Origin: Hirsutella rhossiliensis
Taxonomy: Eukaryota; Ascomycota; Sordariomycetes; Hypocreales; Ophiocordycipitaceae
Assembly: GCF_020360975.1 (NCBI RefSeq)
Contig: NW_025408674.1
Span: 2,480,001 to 2,544,000, forward strand
DNA length: 64,000 nt
Direction of reading: 5' to 3'
In this document: in pieces, positions 1-10,147 of the stretch
Position numbering within the stretch: position 1 is the first letter of the stretch
Layout of the letters: the number at the start of each line of letters is the position of its first letter
Position numbers and translations under genes: made by a program
Notes under the pieces: model-generated
Told to the model about the DNA's origin: nothing
Database searches by the model: none
What the model saw: only the letters and a program-made list of their open reading frames with translations

Positions 1-712
1 GCCCCTTGTTTCTCTTTTTCTCACAACGTCGAGATAAAAGATTGATCGGCTTGAGATGTGGTTGCGCCCGGGTTGGTGCGAAGATGGAACAGGCGGTGGT
101 TCTCAAGGGCAACGTCGATGGCCGGCGCGGCGACCTCGCTCGGTGCCGCGCGACGGTCGTTGGCAACGCGGCGCGCAGCCACTGTTTTCGTCTCCGGGTG
201 TGCGTTGCTAGGGCTTGGAAATTGGATGGAAGAGTGTCCGCGGTGCAGCGCGTGAGGCCCAGGGGAAACACGGAGACGCGAGAACGCGCCTCGAGGGTTG
301 CCAAGTGCAACCGCCCCGGCACTTGAACGAGTTCTGTGCGCACTGCATCTCTCTCTCTCTCTCTCTCCATCTCCCTCTCTCCCCTACTCAGGCATTTCTC
401 CTCTTCTGTTGCACGTCAACACTTGCCTCGATCCAAACCCTCCTCAAACAAGAGCAGCCCAACGCTCTACATCCATTTCTTTACACCCTCGTCTCAAGCA
501 TCGGGCTGCCTGGACCGCGACTTCTACCCTGAGCCATATTTAACCTTTGTTTACTTCTTCTTCAGAGGCAAGGTGAGGAGGATATGAGAATCCGCCTCTG
601 AGGACCTCTGTTTCTCGCCTACCACATCGCCTTGCATTCTGCCACAGCAAGACGTAGTCAGTCGTTTCGCTCTGCCCACAAGGTTCTTCCCCCTGCACTA
701 CTCAACTTCACC
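1..712. other. Upstream region, no gene seen
   Basis: I see no convincing coding region here. The short open frames overlap in several phases and look like noise. A pure TC dinucleotide run lies at 348-368, followed by a pyrimidine-rich stretch. This is typical of a fungal 5' leader or promoter for the gene that starts at 713. Confidence 0.6.
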
Positions 713-2278
713 ATGGACCCGCCAATGGGGCTCCCAAGCCTGGGGCCCAAGTCCCCAGGCCAAGGTGTTGAAAGCCCCGGCAAACAGCATCAGCCTAAGT
801 CTTTGACCCCAAGGCGCGTAGCCAAGGTGAAAGAGACCCCGGGCCTGGTGGCATTGCTCTCTCCTGGCGGCGGCGGCAGCAGCAACGACGTCAATGCAAA
901 GGCGACCCTGACGGTTACGAACAAGGACGGGGAGAAGATGAAGAATGGGGAGGGAACAGCCAAAGCAGATGAGATGGGGACCAAGCCGGGGCAAGCCCAC
1001 GGCCCTGGCCATTCGGCCGCTATCGAGGCAGAGAAGATCTCGACTCCAGTGAGGTTGCCCCCCCGTCGTCGCGGCGGCAAGAGCGGCAAGAGGTCGAAGA
1101 AGACTCGGGCTAAAAATAGGAAGAAGAGGGCGTGGAACCGCAGCGTCCACAGCCTTCCTCAATCGCCCGCGGTTAAGGCGAAGCGAGACTCTGCTCCGGC
1201 GACACTGCCCCCCGGGGGTAAGGACGGCGGCGGCAGCAGCAGCAAGGCAAAGAAAACGCCGACAAAGAGCAAGATTGACGAGGCGAAGAAGAAGAATGAG
1301 GACAGGGACAAGGGCAAGACGGGGATCAGCTCGGAGCAGATCCGCGGCCTCAAACCATCGCTCGCCACCAAGGCAGACCGAGACTCGGCTCCAGCGGGAC
1401 TCACTCCCCAATACCGCGATGGCGACAAGGCCAATGCAACGACGGCGACGAAGAAGAATGCGGAAACCGTCAAAGCGGCGGAGTCGCTTTCCGAGCAGGT
1501 CCGCAACCTCGAGGAGCAAGAGGCGCGCCAGCGCAAGGGCAAGAAAGTCCTCGCCGCCGAGAACCGCCGCCTGGGCAGGGAAATATCCGATCTCAAGCTC
1601 GACTACGCCAGCGTGCTCTCGACGGTCAACCGCCTCGAGGCCATGAACCACTCGCTGCACTCGATCCGCGACCAGACAGCCGATAAGCTCGACGCGGCCA
1701 ACGAGGCGCTGCAGGTGGAGCGCGCGCGCGCCGACGGCCTCGCCGTCGATGTCAAGAGAGAGCGCGAGGCGTACGCGCTGCTCGTCGAGCGGGAGAAGCG
1801 CGGCACGTTTGAGCTGCGCAAGTTCCGCACCGCCCTCGCCGCCGCCTTCAAGTTGCTGCCGTCGCTCGAGGACCAGGTCTCGTTCCGTGGGCTTGTGGAG
1901 CGGACGGAGCGCCATCTGCGTGAAAAGATGGCGGGGGAGGGCGCGGGGAAGGGCACTTCTCTTGTCCCGGGCGATAAGTCGGCGCGTGCGTTGAAGAGCA
2001 AGCTTGCTGCCCTGGACGGTAAGGGTGACGAAGTCAACGACGACGTCAAGCCCAATGTCAAAACGCAGACAGCCGCTGGCCCCGTCGGCGCCGCCAAGCC
2101 GGAGATCATCGAGGCCAAGGTGGTGACGGCTAAGCCAGCTCAAGCATCGGCCCCGGAGACGACCCCGGCAGGACAACAACAAAGCCTGAAGAGGGAGCGC
2201 CAGGAATCGCCTCTTGTCGTGTGGAGCGATGACGAGTTCGACGTGCCCCTCGCCAAACGTCGCCGGAGCGTCAAGTAG
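713..2278 (+). CDS. Lys-rich coiled-coil protein of unknown function
   Basis: This single-exon frame encodes 521 residues. The start at 713 sits in a good context (CACCATGG). An in-frame ATG at 632 has no such context and would add 27 residues that look like leader sequence. The first half is rich in Lys, Pro, Ser and Gly, with basic clusters such as RRRGGKSGKRSKKTRAKNRK around residues 122-141. The region from about 255 to 400 is charged and heptad-like with almost no Pro, so it should form a long coiled coil. The C-terminus ends in a nuclear-localisation-like basic motif (AKRRRSVK). I recognise no catalytic domain. The composition suggests a nuclear structural or chromatin-associated protein, but that is inference. 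An AATAAA at 2481-2486 could be its polyadenylation signal. The long antisense frame at 698-2182 is most likely a shadow caused by GC-rich codon use. Confidence 0.75.
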   Translation: MDPPMGLPSLGPKSPGQGVESPGKQHQPKSLTPRRVAKVKETPGLVALLSPGGGGSSNDVNAKATLTVTNKDGEKMKNGEGTAKADEMGTKPGQAHGPGHSAAIEAEKISTPVRLPPRRRGGKSGKRSKKTRAKNRKKRAWNRSVHSLPQSPAVKAKRDSAPATLPPGGKDGGGSSSKAKKTPTKSKIDEAKKKNEDRDKGKTGISSEQIRGLKPSLATKADRDSAPAGLTPQYRDGDKANATTATKKNAETVKAAESLSEQVRNLEEQEARQRKGKKVLAAENRRLGREISDLKLDYASVLSTVNRLEAMNHSLHSIRDQTADKLDAANEALQVERARADGLAVDVKREREAYALLVEREKRGTFELRKFRTALAAAFKLLPSLEDQVSFRGLVERTERHLREKMAGEGAGKGTSLVPGDKSARALKSKLAALDGKGDEVNDDVKPNVKTQTAAGPVGAAKPEIIEAKVVTAKPAQASAPETTPAGQQQSLKRERQESPLVVWSDDEFDVPLAKRRRSVK

Positions 2279-2793
2279 TCGCAGCCCTGTCGACCAAGCT
2301 CTACTTGCGAGCCCAAGAGCCGCTGCTTGTATTGAAGTCGGAGCGCTCCGGAGTGGCTACGTTGCATGTCGCTGGACAAATGTTTTGAGGGGAGGGGGAG
2401 CTCAAGGCTCCGTAGATGGAATCAAGGAACGCACGGGAAATAGTCATGGAGGCTTGGCGGATGACGCGCTGTCTGTAATGAATAAAAATGAGACGTATTC
2501 TGTCCATCCTTCCCGCAGTCTCGTGAGCCTCAACCTGCGTTCTAGCGGTACCTCGGTGGTAAAGAGATGAAGGAAACGGGCCCGACAGTGATGCCACCGA
2601 TAGCCCGACGGCACAGCCTTTCCACGCGCCTCCCATCGAGACGAAGCCGCAGTCGAGGCAGTGCTTTTCAACCAAACATGCAGCTGATTCGCATGCTCCC
2701 GAAACGCCTGTGCCAAACATACATAGACCGTTTTCTCTGCGCTCAACGAGACATGTTGACGCCAAACTCAAGTCGTCGCCACCGCCTGGCAGA
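2279..2793. other. Convergent 3' intergenic region
   Basis: This is the space between two converging genes (stops at 2278 on plus and 2794 on minus). It holds an AATAAA at 2481-2486 on the plus strand. I see nothing else. Confidence 0.6.
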
Positions 2794-3957
2794 TCACTGA
2801 GGGTTGTTTCCCAGACCGGAGCTGGCGGCGCTCTCTCCCACCTTGACCTCGTCTTCGGGGACGCCGACGCCGAGGCTGGCAATGCTTGTGGTGCTCTGGC
2901 TCGTCATGCCGCGCCCTCGTTCCGGTCTGGGGGTGGGGCCGTCATGGGGCCCGACTACAGGGGTCGTGATTGCGGCCGTCATCGTGCTCGCGGCATCGCT
3001 CGGGACTCGTCCCGCGGCGCTGGCCCGTCTGGACTGCACCATGCGTTCCAGGTCCCTGATTCGCCTCTTCAGGCCCTCGTTCTCCTTTTTGGCAGCCTCG
3101 AGTTCATGCCGATAAAAGGCCGTCTCTTCGTAGCGCGACGTGGCGGGCATGAGGCTGGGGCTCATCTGCTCGGCCAAGCTTCCGCTGCCCGGCGTGGCGG
3201 CGACGGAGCTCATGGGCATAGACGCGGGCGGAGGGACTCTTTGCTGGTGAAAATAGCTGGACGGGTCGATGGAGCTTGTTTGGGGCCCCGGAGAGTTGGT
3301 CTGGCTCCTTCTCGAGGCGGAGCTGTCCTGTCGTGACAAGGGCAGGGTCGGGCGAGGCCTGGCTTCGTAGGAGGAAGCGAGCTGCATGGAAGGGATATGG
3401 GAGGTTGAGGACGAGTTGCGGTGGTGACGGCGGGCGGTGGGGATGCTGAAGCCGGACCCGGTGAGCAAGGACGAGTCGGCGACAGGCTCGTGTGTCGACG
3501 CGGTGGCCGAGGTGGAGGAAGTGTTGGACACGACCGAGGCATTCTGGGCGGCACGGAGCAAGGAGAGTTCGCGCGTCAGGCGGTTCACCTATTCCTGTGT
3601 CAGCTGTTTCGATCTTGACTAGGGAGTGGGATAACGTACCACAGCCTCTTGCTCCTTTTCCAACTGCATGTGCAGCTCCGAGGCCGTCAGTGGCCGTGGA
3701 TGGCGCAGAGGCCCGGGGCCGGGACCGACGCCCGAGTCTGGCGCAGAGGGAAATGGAGGCTGGGAGCCAGAGGGCTGGGTCTGGCTCTGGCTGCGACTGT
3801 GGCTGCGGGCATGGCCGCCGACGCCCTGGTTGGACGGCAGAATATTGAGCGAGGGAGACTGGGGCACGGGCGGCGGAGGCATCGTGTTGTGCGAGGAGCG
3901 TCGACGAGACGCGGCCAGTGAGTATGGCGAGGGAGGGACCGAGTTGAGGTCGGGCAT
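2794..3957 (-). CDS. Ser/Pro-rich coiled-coil protein, two exons
   Basis: The exons are 3957-3640 and 3588-2794, giving 370 residues. The intron 3639-3589 has a GTACGT donor and an ATAG acceptor. It joins in phase 0 so that EKEQEAV runs into VNRLTREL as one charged helix. The start at 3957 (MPDLNSVPPSPYSL) was chosen over an upstream in-frame ATG at 4095 because the extra 46 residues look like untranslated leader. The N-terminal third is Ser/Pro/Arg-rich with many SP and RRxS sites and is probably disordered and phosphorylated. Helical segments follow around residues 92-120 and 258-292 (RYEETAFYRHELEAAKKENE and onward). The tail is again low complexity. I do not recognise a named family. The layout suggests a cytoskeletal, polarity or scaffold protein, which is inference from composition only. 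Confidence 0.75.
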
Positions 3958-4887
3958 GATAAGTAATAGGCAGAGAGGCGGTGCTTGTCCGAATTGAGAT
4001 GGACCCTTGTCCTCTTTTTTGGGGGGAGGGGGGCAGCCGTTGTTCCTGTTGTTACTGTGAAAGTAACTGCAGGTGCTGAATGAGGAACCAATCACCGCCC
4101 CTTGAGACGTGGTCGGGGAGAAGGGGAGGAGAGAAGAAATGGGGACAAAGAAAAAAAAGGGATGCTATCCAGAGAGTCCAATGTCCAGTCAAAGGGTCGA
4201 GACCTCGTGCCGATGCGACGTTGATGCCGGCCCTCCACCACACGGCCACCACAGGGGGCCCTAAGCACCTAACTTACAGTGGGCGGAGGCCCTGCCAGTA
4301 CAGTGCAGCGCAGTGGGGTGACAGTGCTGCCAAAGCGGGGGAGCTGGGTGGCCAGAGTGGCGTCCATGCCTTGTACCGCCTCTGAGCTCGCAGCACCAAC
4401 GCTGCTGCTGCCAGGGGGAGGAGGCATGGTATTGAGGAAGTACAGCACTGTATTGCATACCACGCCTTACCGAGTCGACTGCGATTCCTGATTATCTGTA
4501 CTCGCCAGAAACACACAAAGTCCAGCAAACCTTCCCAAAGGCAGCCTGCTCCACCAACCCTAAACCCCCCTGCTCCTGTCGCTTCGTCATCTTGACAGCA
4601 TCTCGATTAACCTCGGCGCCGTGTGCCCTGCCCCGAAATACATGCAGAAATACATCTGAAAATGCAATGGATGGACAAGTGATGTAACCGGCTCGCCATG
4701 ACGACATCGACAACCTCCAGCATAAAGGCTCTTCCTCTTCCTCTGCACAAGCATCAGCACTGTTCCATCATCACCACCATCCCGCGCTCAAGGACGATAC
4801 CAAGTTAAATCCCCGTCACTCTGTACAAGACACGTCAGCTGCTGCCACCCGTCTCAACTTCTGCACCCTCTCTAAACCAAGCCCACC
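3958..4887. other. Divergent intergenic region with GTAC-rich patch
   Basis: This region lies between the starts of two divergent genes (3957 minus and 4888 plus), so it should hold both promoters. I see no coding region. A patch around 4275-4460 contains several TACAG/CTGTA and GTAC words, like other intergenic patches in this window. A CCAAT pentamer occurs near 4088. Confidence 0.5.
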
Positions 4888-5097
4888 ATGCCTGAAGGTG
4901 CCGAGTCGCCGCCGCCCGAGCGCCAGACGGGTGCCCAGCTCCACGACCCTCCCGCGTCCGGCCATGGAACCGACTCGGCAAAGGGCAAGGACAAGATCAT
5001 GGACAAGGAACGCCAAGGCTTGCAGTCGAACCCCAAAGGCCCCATGGATGACTCTCTCGAGTCAAAGTTCTCCAAGAAAGAAGGCAACTGTGCGTGA
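4888..5097 (+). CDS. Small hydrophilic protein (about 67-69 residues)
   Basis: The ATG at 4888 lies in a strong context (CCACCATGCC). The frame encodes a very hydrophilic protein beginning MPEGAESPPPERQTGAQLHD, rich in Pro, Gly, Lys and Asp, with SNPKGP near residue 50 and a C-terminal SKKEGN. It has no signal peptide or membrane segment. I believe similar small proteins occur in related fungi, but I cannot name a function. The 3' end is ambiguous. Read straight through, it stops at 5095-5097 after NCA. A GTGCGT donor at 5090 with an acceptor ending at 5149 (branch-like GCTGAC, then TTACAG) would create a TAA directly across the junction and give 67 residues ending in KKEGN. Confidence 0.6.
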   Translation: MPEGAESPPPERQTGAQLHDPPASGHGTDSAKGKDKIMDKERQGLQSNPKGPMDDSLESKFSKKEGNCA

Positions 5098-5359
5098 CGA
5101 TGCGAGACAGCACAGAATAGCCACAAGCTGACCCGATTACAGAACCCTCAATCAACTTCACCCGATGCCATAACAAAAATATTGATGGGATTGGTCGTTA
5201 TGGACGGAAAACCAAGTAGAATACCTCAATAATACATGTGCAAAGAACTCGTCGGTCACACTCACTCACATTGATGTCATCGACGTCATTTCAAGGCGTT
5301 TCCTATCATCATTTATCCATTCTTCGTTCGCCCATAACTATCACCGCTTAGCCGCGCAC

Positions 5360-6357
5360 TTAACCAGTTTTCTCGTCGACAGCCTTGACTCCCGGGACAG
5401 GGTCGGTGGGATTGATCGGCGCCGGGTTCATGTTTCCCGTTGCCGGCTCTCCAGTCGTCGACGACTCCTGGCCAGCATTGGCAGTCTTCTCCTTCTCCTT
5501 GCCAAACACCCTCTCGAGACCGGCGGCCTTGTAGGCGCTGCCGCCGTGCTCCTCCTTCTTGAGCTCCGCGAGACGCTGGGCTTCGGCGTGAATGTCCTGC
5601 ACCTGGCGGGAGCCGTTTGTGTAGAAGTTGACAATCTTCTTGCCCGTCGGGGTGTTGCTGGCCTTTTCAAAGTAGGTGCTGATGCCGGTCAAGAAGGTGT
5701 TGGCGCGCTTGGTGATGCCGTAACTCTGGTCGGTGGCCTTTGCGCGGTCCGAGGCATGGTACTTCTTGTCGAGGTTCTGCAGCGTCGTAACAAAGCGGCT
5801 GGAGACGCCGTGCTTCTGGTCGAGCTCGATGGCGCGGTTGATGGCAACGTCGCCTACGACGTAGCCGTGGGCGAGGTACTCGGCGAGGATCCGGGCGCGG
5901 GGCTTCTCCTCCTGCGTGATCTCGTCCGATTCACGCTCGGTATTCTTGGCGTAGTGAGAGGCGTCGTCGTCGGTGACGCCGCTGGCGCTGGTGACGGCGA
6001 TTTCGTTGGGGCCGAGCTTGGTGTTGTTGAGTAGCAGGGCCGTCTTCATGGCCGTCTCCTTCTCAAACGTGACATCGGCCGTCTTGGTGTTGCCTGACGA
6101 GGAGACCTGGAAGTCGGCAATCTTGCCGCTGGTTTTTATTCTCGTCAGCGTGAGAGCTCTCTGCCTGGGGCTGAAACGAGAAAGAGGGGTAATGGGAGTT
6201 GAGGGACATGTAGAGCGCGTGTGCATTTGCGTCGAGGAAAGGGAGCGATTAGATGGAAGGCTGGCTGGCCTTACCAGAAGCTAAAGAAATCCTTTACTTC
6301 GGAATCCGTGGTTGAGCCATCGATGTTCTTTACGTGGACGGTCGATTTATTGGCCAT
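5360..6357 (-). CDS. vip1: Vip1-type RNA-binding protein (single RRM)
   Basis: The exons are 6357-6275 and 6128-5360, giving 283 residues. The first exon starts MANKSTVHVKNIDG and ends inside the codon for Cys in FFSFCGKI. The intron 6274-6129 has a GTAAGG donor, a GCTGAC branch site and a CCAG acceptor. Residues 4 to about 75 form one RRM: RNP2-like VHVKNI, then the RNP1-like strand TADVTFE, then the ALLLNNT helix. The rest is helical and charged, with a conserved-looking middle (ILAEYLAHGYVVGDVAINRA) and an acidic low-complexity tail. Layout and length match the fission yeast Vip1 family of single-RRM proteins (about 257 residues in S. pombe), whose molecular role is poorly known. The family call comes from remembered family features, not a search. 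Confidence 0.8.
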
Positions 6358-7175
6358 GATCGAGGGATGTGAAGGGTTCTGGAGGAGCAGATGAAAGTTT
6401 GGTGGGGTACAGAGAGGGGAGGAAGCAGGTTGGTGAGATAGAGGATGGAAGAACTGAGCGTTGTAGTGCGATGCAGGCTTTGTGCGAGCGGAGGTGGGAG
6501 CAGCTGTTGTTTTGTTGCTGATGCTATCGGCTCGTGGGCTTTGTCGCCAGATGTTCTTTGAGGGGCAAACTGAGGGGGCGACGTCATCGTGGAGTGACGG
6601 CGAGGGAGGGGGAGGCGGCCGTGGCTGAGCACCAGGGTGCTTGCCAAGTTCTTGCGGCGTGTGCTATGTACCTACCAAGTACAGTGGGACTGATTGTGCG
6701 TACAGTACGCCCCCGGGGGCGCTTACCGACTTTCCCTTTATTACGGGCACACACAGGACGCCTAGGGGGTTTCCTGGCCCTTTAGCCTCAGCTTGGCTTT
6801 GTACCCGGCGTACGAGTGGCTTTCGGCGCAACTGACTTTCCTGTACTGTGCTCTGGCCGGGAACCTTGCACCTTGCTGTCGGTACGAAGACGCAACCTCG
6901 ACCCAATAGCACGTGCCACAGCTTGAGCATTTGCTCAACAAGGGCTCAAAATTTTGCCCCCAGACAAAAAACGCTGGCGTCAGCAACACGCAAGCTCCTT
7001 CACATGTCTACATTCCTGTCCAAGCCATCCTCATCTACTGACGTGTCTCGCCAGCGAGCGAGCGAGCGGCGACTCAGAGCTCCTGGCCCCACCATGTGCG
7101 CGGCGAACCCAACGGATTACACACAGTAAACGAACGAACGAGCCTCGACTCCCGGGCGATCCACTTGAGCTCCGG

Positions 7176-7210
7176 GGTCCGCTCCGGGGTCCGCTCCGGG
7201 TCCGCTCCGG
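7176..7210. repeat. GC-rich tandem repeat, 12-bp unit
   Basis: Two exact 12-bp units (GGTCCGCTCCGG) are followed by an 11-bp copy lacking one G. They lie in the intergenic region. Confidence 0.85.
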
Positions 7211-7424
7211 CCCGCATCGACGTTGGTGGTGTGCGGAGCCGTTCTGGCAATGGCACAAAGAAATCATGGCCCGTCACCTTGCCCCGGAAAACGTCGCCTG
7301 ACCGATGCTGCGCCCGTTTGCCCTTGGCCCTGCATAGCCTGAGGAAAAGATTGACCTCATCTGTAGAAGGAAGTGGCCGGTAGATGTGGCATCTGGGTCT
7401 CACCGCGTCAACAGCATTTCCAAG

Positions 7425-7466
7425 CTTCGACGGGCAGGCTTCGACGGGCAGGCTTCGACGGGCAGG
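7425..7466. repeat. Tandem repeat, three exact 14-bp units
   Basis: Three perfect copies of CTTCGACGGGCAGG lie back to back with no spacer. The array is intergenic. A unit of this size could hold a protein-binding site, but the sequence does not prove that. Confidence 0.9.
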
Positions 7467-8148
7467 ATTGCATAGTTGGTTCGTGCCTGGCCAGTTTCTG
7501 ATCCAGGCCAAGATGTCATTATCCAGGCTCTCTTTATGCCAAGGTTGAAGTGCTGGGGAGCAGGTGGGTTCGTCGTGGTACTTATGCTAGACTGACACGC
7601 AGCCCAGGCCGAGGACAAAGGCCGCCATTGGCCAGAGTCCAAGGGAGACGGGCCAGGGTGGCATCTTGCAGCCGCATCCGCCTGCAGGTGCCACCAACGT
7701 CAACTGAAATGTACTTGCCCATGACTGGTGACAGCTCTCCTCCTCCTCCTCTCCCTCCCTTCCTTGCCTCCCCCGCTCACCATCTCCAGTGCTTCTCCGC
7801 ACGGCACGCTCTTCTGACGCATCTCTTCCAGCAATCTCGTCCTTCTCCGTCGCCTGATCGCCACCTTGCATCTTCCTGCCGTGAAGTGCGACGCTGCATC
7901 CATCGACGATAGCGCGCCCAGACTTATACACCGCTCCCCAGCCACCTTGGCACCCCCCCGGCCGACTTTGATCAGGAGAAAGGAACCTGATAAGAGGCGC
8001 GCGTTTCTTCTCCCAGTGTTTGTAACCAGCCTCCAACTCAAGCTCGACACGTGCTCGTCTTCCAGGCACCAGTTTTCCGCCACGGCCTTGTTCGACCGAC
8101 AGGACCTTCTCTCCCTCCATCAATGAAGGCTCCGCGCCGGCACGGAAC

Positions 8149-8310
8149 ATGGCTGCCTTCACCGCCCGCTACTCACACCTCAACGAAGAAAAGGTGCTCA
8201 ACTTCATCTGGGTCGGGCTGCTCAGCGTCGAGGTCTTGATGATTGTCGGCGTCGCCGTAAAGGCCATCGCCCGCCGCCTGAGCCGCAAGCCCGGGGCGGT
8301 TGCGCTGTGA
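8149..8310 (+). CDS. 53-residue single-pass membrane microprotein
   Basis: A short frame runs from ATG 8149 to TGA 8308-8310. It starts MAAFTARYSHLNEEKVLNFI. A hydrophobic segment from about residue 19 to 38 (FIWVGLLSVEVLMIVGVAVK) is followed directly by a strongly basic tail (AIARRLSRKPG). That is the layout of a small single-pass membrane protein with a positively charged end, as seen in many small mitochondrial or ER subunits. I cannot name a family. Codon use is GC-rich in the third position, as in neighbouring genes, and the start context (GGAACATGGCT) is acceptable. The next downstream gene converges on it from 8765. Confidence 0.6.
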   Translation: MAAFTARYSHLNEEKVLNFIWVGLLSVEVLMIVGVAVKAIARRLSRKPGAVAL

Positions 8311-8764
8311 GAGGCGCCCAGTCGCGAATTCGCCGGGAGCACCGCCTGTCCCATGCCTCATGCCCTGATTTTGTCTTTTCCCCGGCGCTTCATGTTGGTT
8401 GACACAGCGGAATGGCGTCAATGCTCGTTATCCTTGCACCCAGCGCTTGCCTCATCTTGCTCCCATGTAATCCTCGTGGGCGAGCCTTGATCTCAACAGT
8501 TTTGTTTCCAGTTGGGAAATCGCCGGATACAATATTTAATAGGCGATTTATTCTTCGATATCTTCCATATTTAATAGGCGAGACACTCTTCGACATATTT
8601 TCTGGCTGGCTTTGTCGACGGAGGGCCGAAAAACCAAGGGGGGAAGGAAAAGGAACCATGAGTGCCGAAAAGGGAGACTCTTACGGACACACTCTTAAAA
8701 GCCGTTTATGGTCCAGGGTATACGCGTACACACACACACACACACGACCTCCAAAGAGCAACAA
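8311..8764. other. Convergent 3' intergenic region
   Basis: No gene is seen. A near-exact repeated segment (ATATTTAATAGGCGA, at about 8531-8545 and again near 8567-8581) and an 18-nt AC dinucleotide run at 8728-8745 are present. The region separates two converging genes. Confidence 0.55.
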
Positions 8765-10147
8765 CTAATATAGCGGCAAGGTCCCTTCGGTCTGGGCCAG
8801 CGCTTGCTCCAAGATGCCGACACCCTCCTCCATCTGGGCGGCCGTGACGGTGATGGGCGGGGCGATACGAAAGACGCCGCCGTAGCTCGGGTGGCTACTC
8901 AGATTGGCCCAGAGGCCGAGCTCGTAGGCCCGGTCGCCAATGGCCGAAGCCAGCTCCGGGGCGGGCGCCTTGCTGTCTCGGTCGCCGACAATCTCGACGC
9001 CGGCCATGAGGCCGCGGCCGCGCACGTCGCCGATGCAGCCGTAGCGCGCGCGCAGTCCTTGCAAGCCGACGTGCAGGATACGGCCCATGCGGCGCTCGTG
9101 TTCGACGAGGCCGTCGCGCAGGACAATCTCGAGCACCTTGTCGCCTACAGCGGCGGGCAATGGATCGTTGAGGTGCGTCGTGTAGAAGAAGAAGCCACGC
9201 TCGGCCGAGAGGCGGCCAATGTCGTCGCTGGTCACGACGGCGCTCAACGGCAGGCCGTTGCCGAGCGTCTTGGACAGCGTCAGGATATCCGGCACGACGC
9301 CCTCGTGGTGGATGGCCATGAGGTCGTCGCACCGGCCGATGCCCGTCTGCGCCTCGTCGACGATGAGCAGCATGCCCCGGGCCTCGCAGTGCCGCTTGAG
9401 CGCGGCGAGGTAGCCCGGCGGCAGGATATGCATCCCGGCGGAGCTTTGGATGCACTCGATGATGCACGCGGCCAGCGACCCGCACTATTGCAGGTCCACC
9501 ATACGCCATCCGTGCTCCAGCTCCGCCTCCCAGTCGTACGAGCCGTCGGGCCGGCGAAAGACGGATCGGTAGGCATTGGGCGCTGGGAGCATGTGCGTTC
9601 CCGGCATGAGCGGCCCGTGTCCGGCGCGGCCAAAGTGGTACTGCACGGCCTGCGCCTGCGCCGTCATGCCGTGCCACGAGGCGCCGACGCCGACGATCTC
9701 GAACTTACCCGTGTACACCTTGGCCAGCTTGATGGCCGCCTCGTTGCTCTCGCCGCCGGTCGAGAGGAAGAGGGCCCGGTCAAGGCCCGGCGGCAAGGCG
9801 TCGCACAGGCGCTCGCCCAGGGCCAGGACGGGCGGCGACAGCATGCCGGAGACGAGGTGGTCGGGGTGGCGCGCGTGCTCGCGCATGACTTGGACGATCT
9901 CGGGGTGGCCGTGGCCCAGCAGGCAGGACATCTGGCCCGACGTCCAGTCCATGACGCTATGCCCTGACGCCGTGTAGATGTATAGGCCGCGTGAGCCCGT
10001 GATGACGTCGCGGTGGAAGCTGGACCCGTAGCAGAGCAGGTATCGTTCCGCCTTGGCCCGCAGCTCGTCTTGGTCCAGCCCCTGGTATAGAGTCGGCGGG
10101 GGCGCATGCCGCCCGGGCTGGTTCGCTGCTGTTGATGCGGGGGTCAT
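8765..10147 (-). pseudogene. Class-III PLP enzyme (dialkylglycine decarboxylase type), in-frame TAG
   Basis: One frame of 461 codons runs from ATG 10147 to the stop at 8765, interrupted by a single TAG at 9487-9485 (codon 221). Both halves are in the same frame and both are conserved-looking fold-type I, class-III aminotransferase sequence. Codons 1-220 include GGESNEAAIKLAK, the cofactor-phosphate region. Codons 222-460 include the VDEAQTGIGR segment with the PLP-ring Asp (about 264) and LTLSKTLGNGLPL with the PLP Lys (about 293). THLNDPLPAA and GDVRGRGLMAGVEI fit the 2,2-dialkylglycine decarboxylase subgroup better than ornithine or acetylornithine aminotransferases. Ten residues past the stop the expected E-P-I reads E-C-I. 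I found no GT-AG intron that removes the TAG and keeps frame. Alternatives are a sequencing error or readthrough. The usual reaction would be PLP-dependent decarboxylation/transamination of dialkyl amino acids. Confidence 0.75.

Larger units (their letters stand above)
6358..8148. other. Long intergenic region with tandem repeats
   Basis: I see no convincing gene. It should contain the promoter of the minus-strand RRM gene and of the plus-strand microprotein at 8149. It holds GTAC-rich words at 6665-6710 and two short GC-rich tandem repeats (7176-7210 and 7425-7466, listed separately). A pyrimidine-rich stretch at 7738-7830 resembles a fungal promoter or leader. Confidence 0.55.

Noticed and set aside
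698..2182. 494-codon antisense open frame opposite the first gene
   Set aside because: It is Leu/Arg-rich, lacks domain-like sequence and mirrors the GC-rich codon use of the plus-strand gene, which has a good start context and a coherent coiled coil.
9433..9545. An intron that would remove the TAG in the PLP enzyme
   Set aside because: The only plausible donor nearby (GTACGA, 55 nt before the AG of the TAG) shifts the frame and deletes conserved residues. A 20-nt intron from GTATGG would be too short.
8804..9967. 387-codon plus-strand open frame
   Set aside because: It lies antisense to the PLP enzyme. Its composition is typical of a shadow frame, and the minus strand carries recognisable catalytic motifs.
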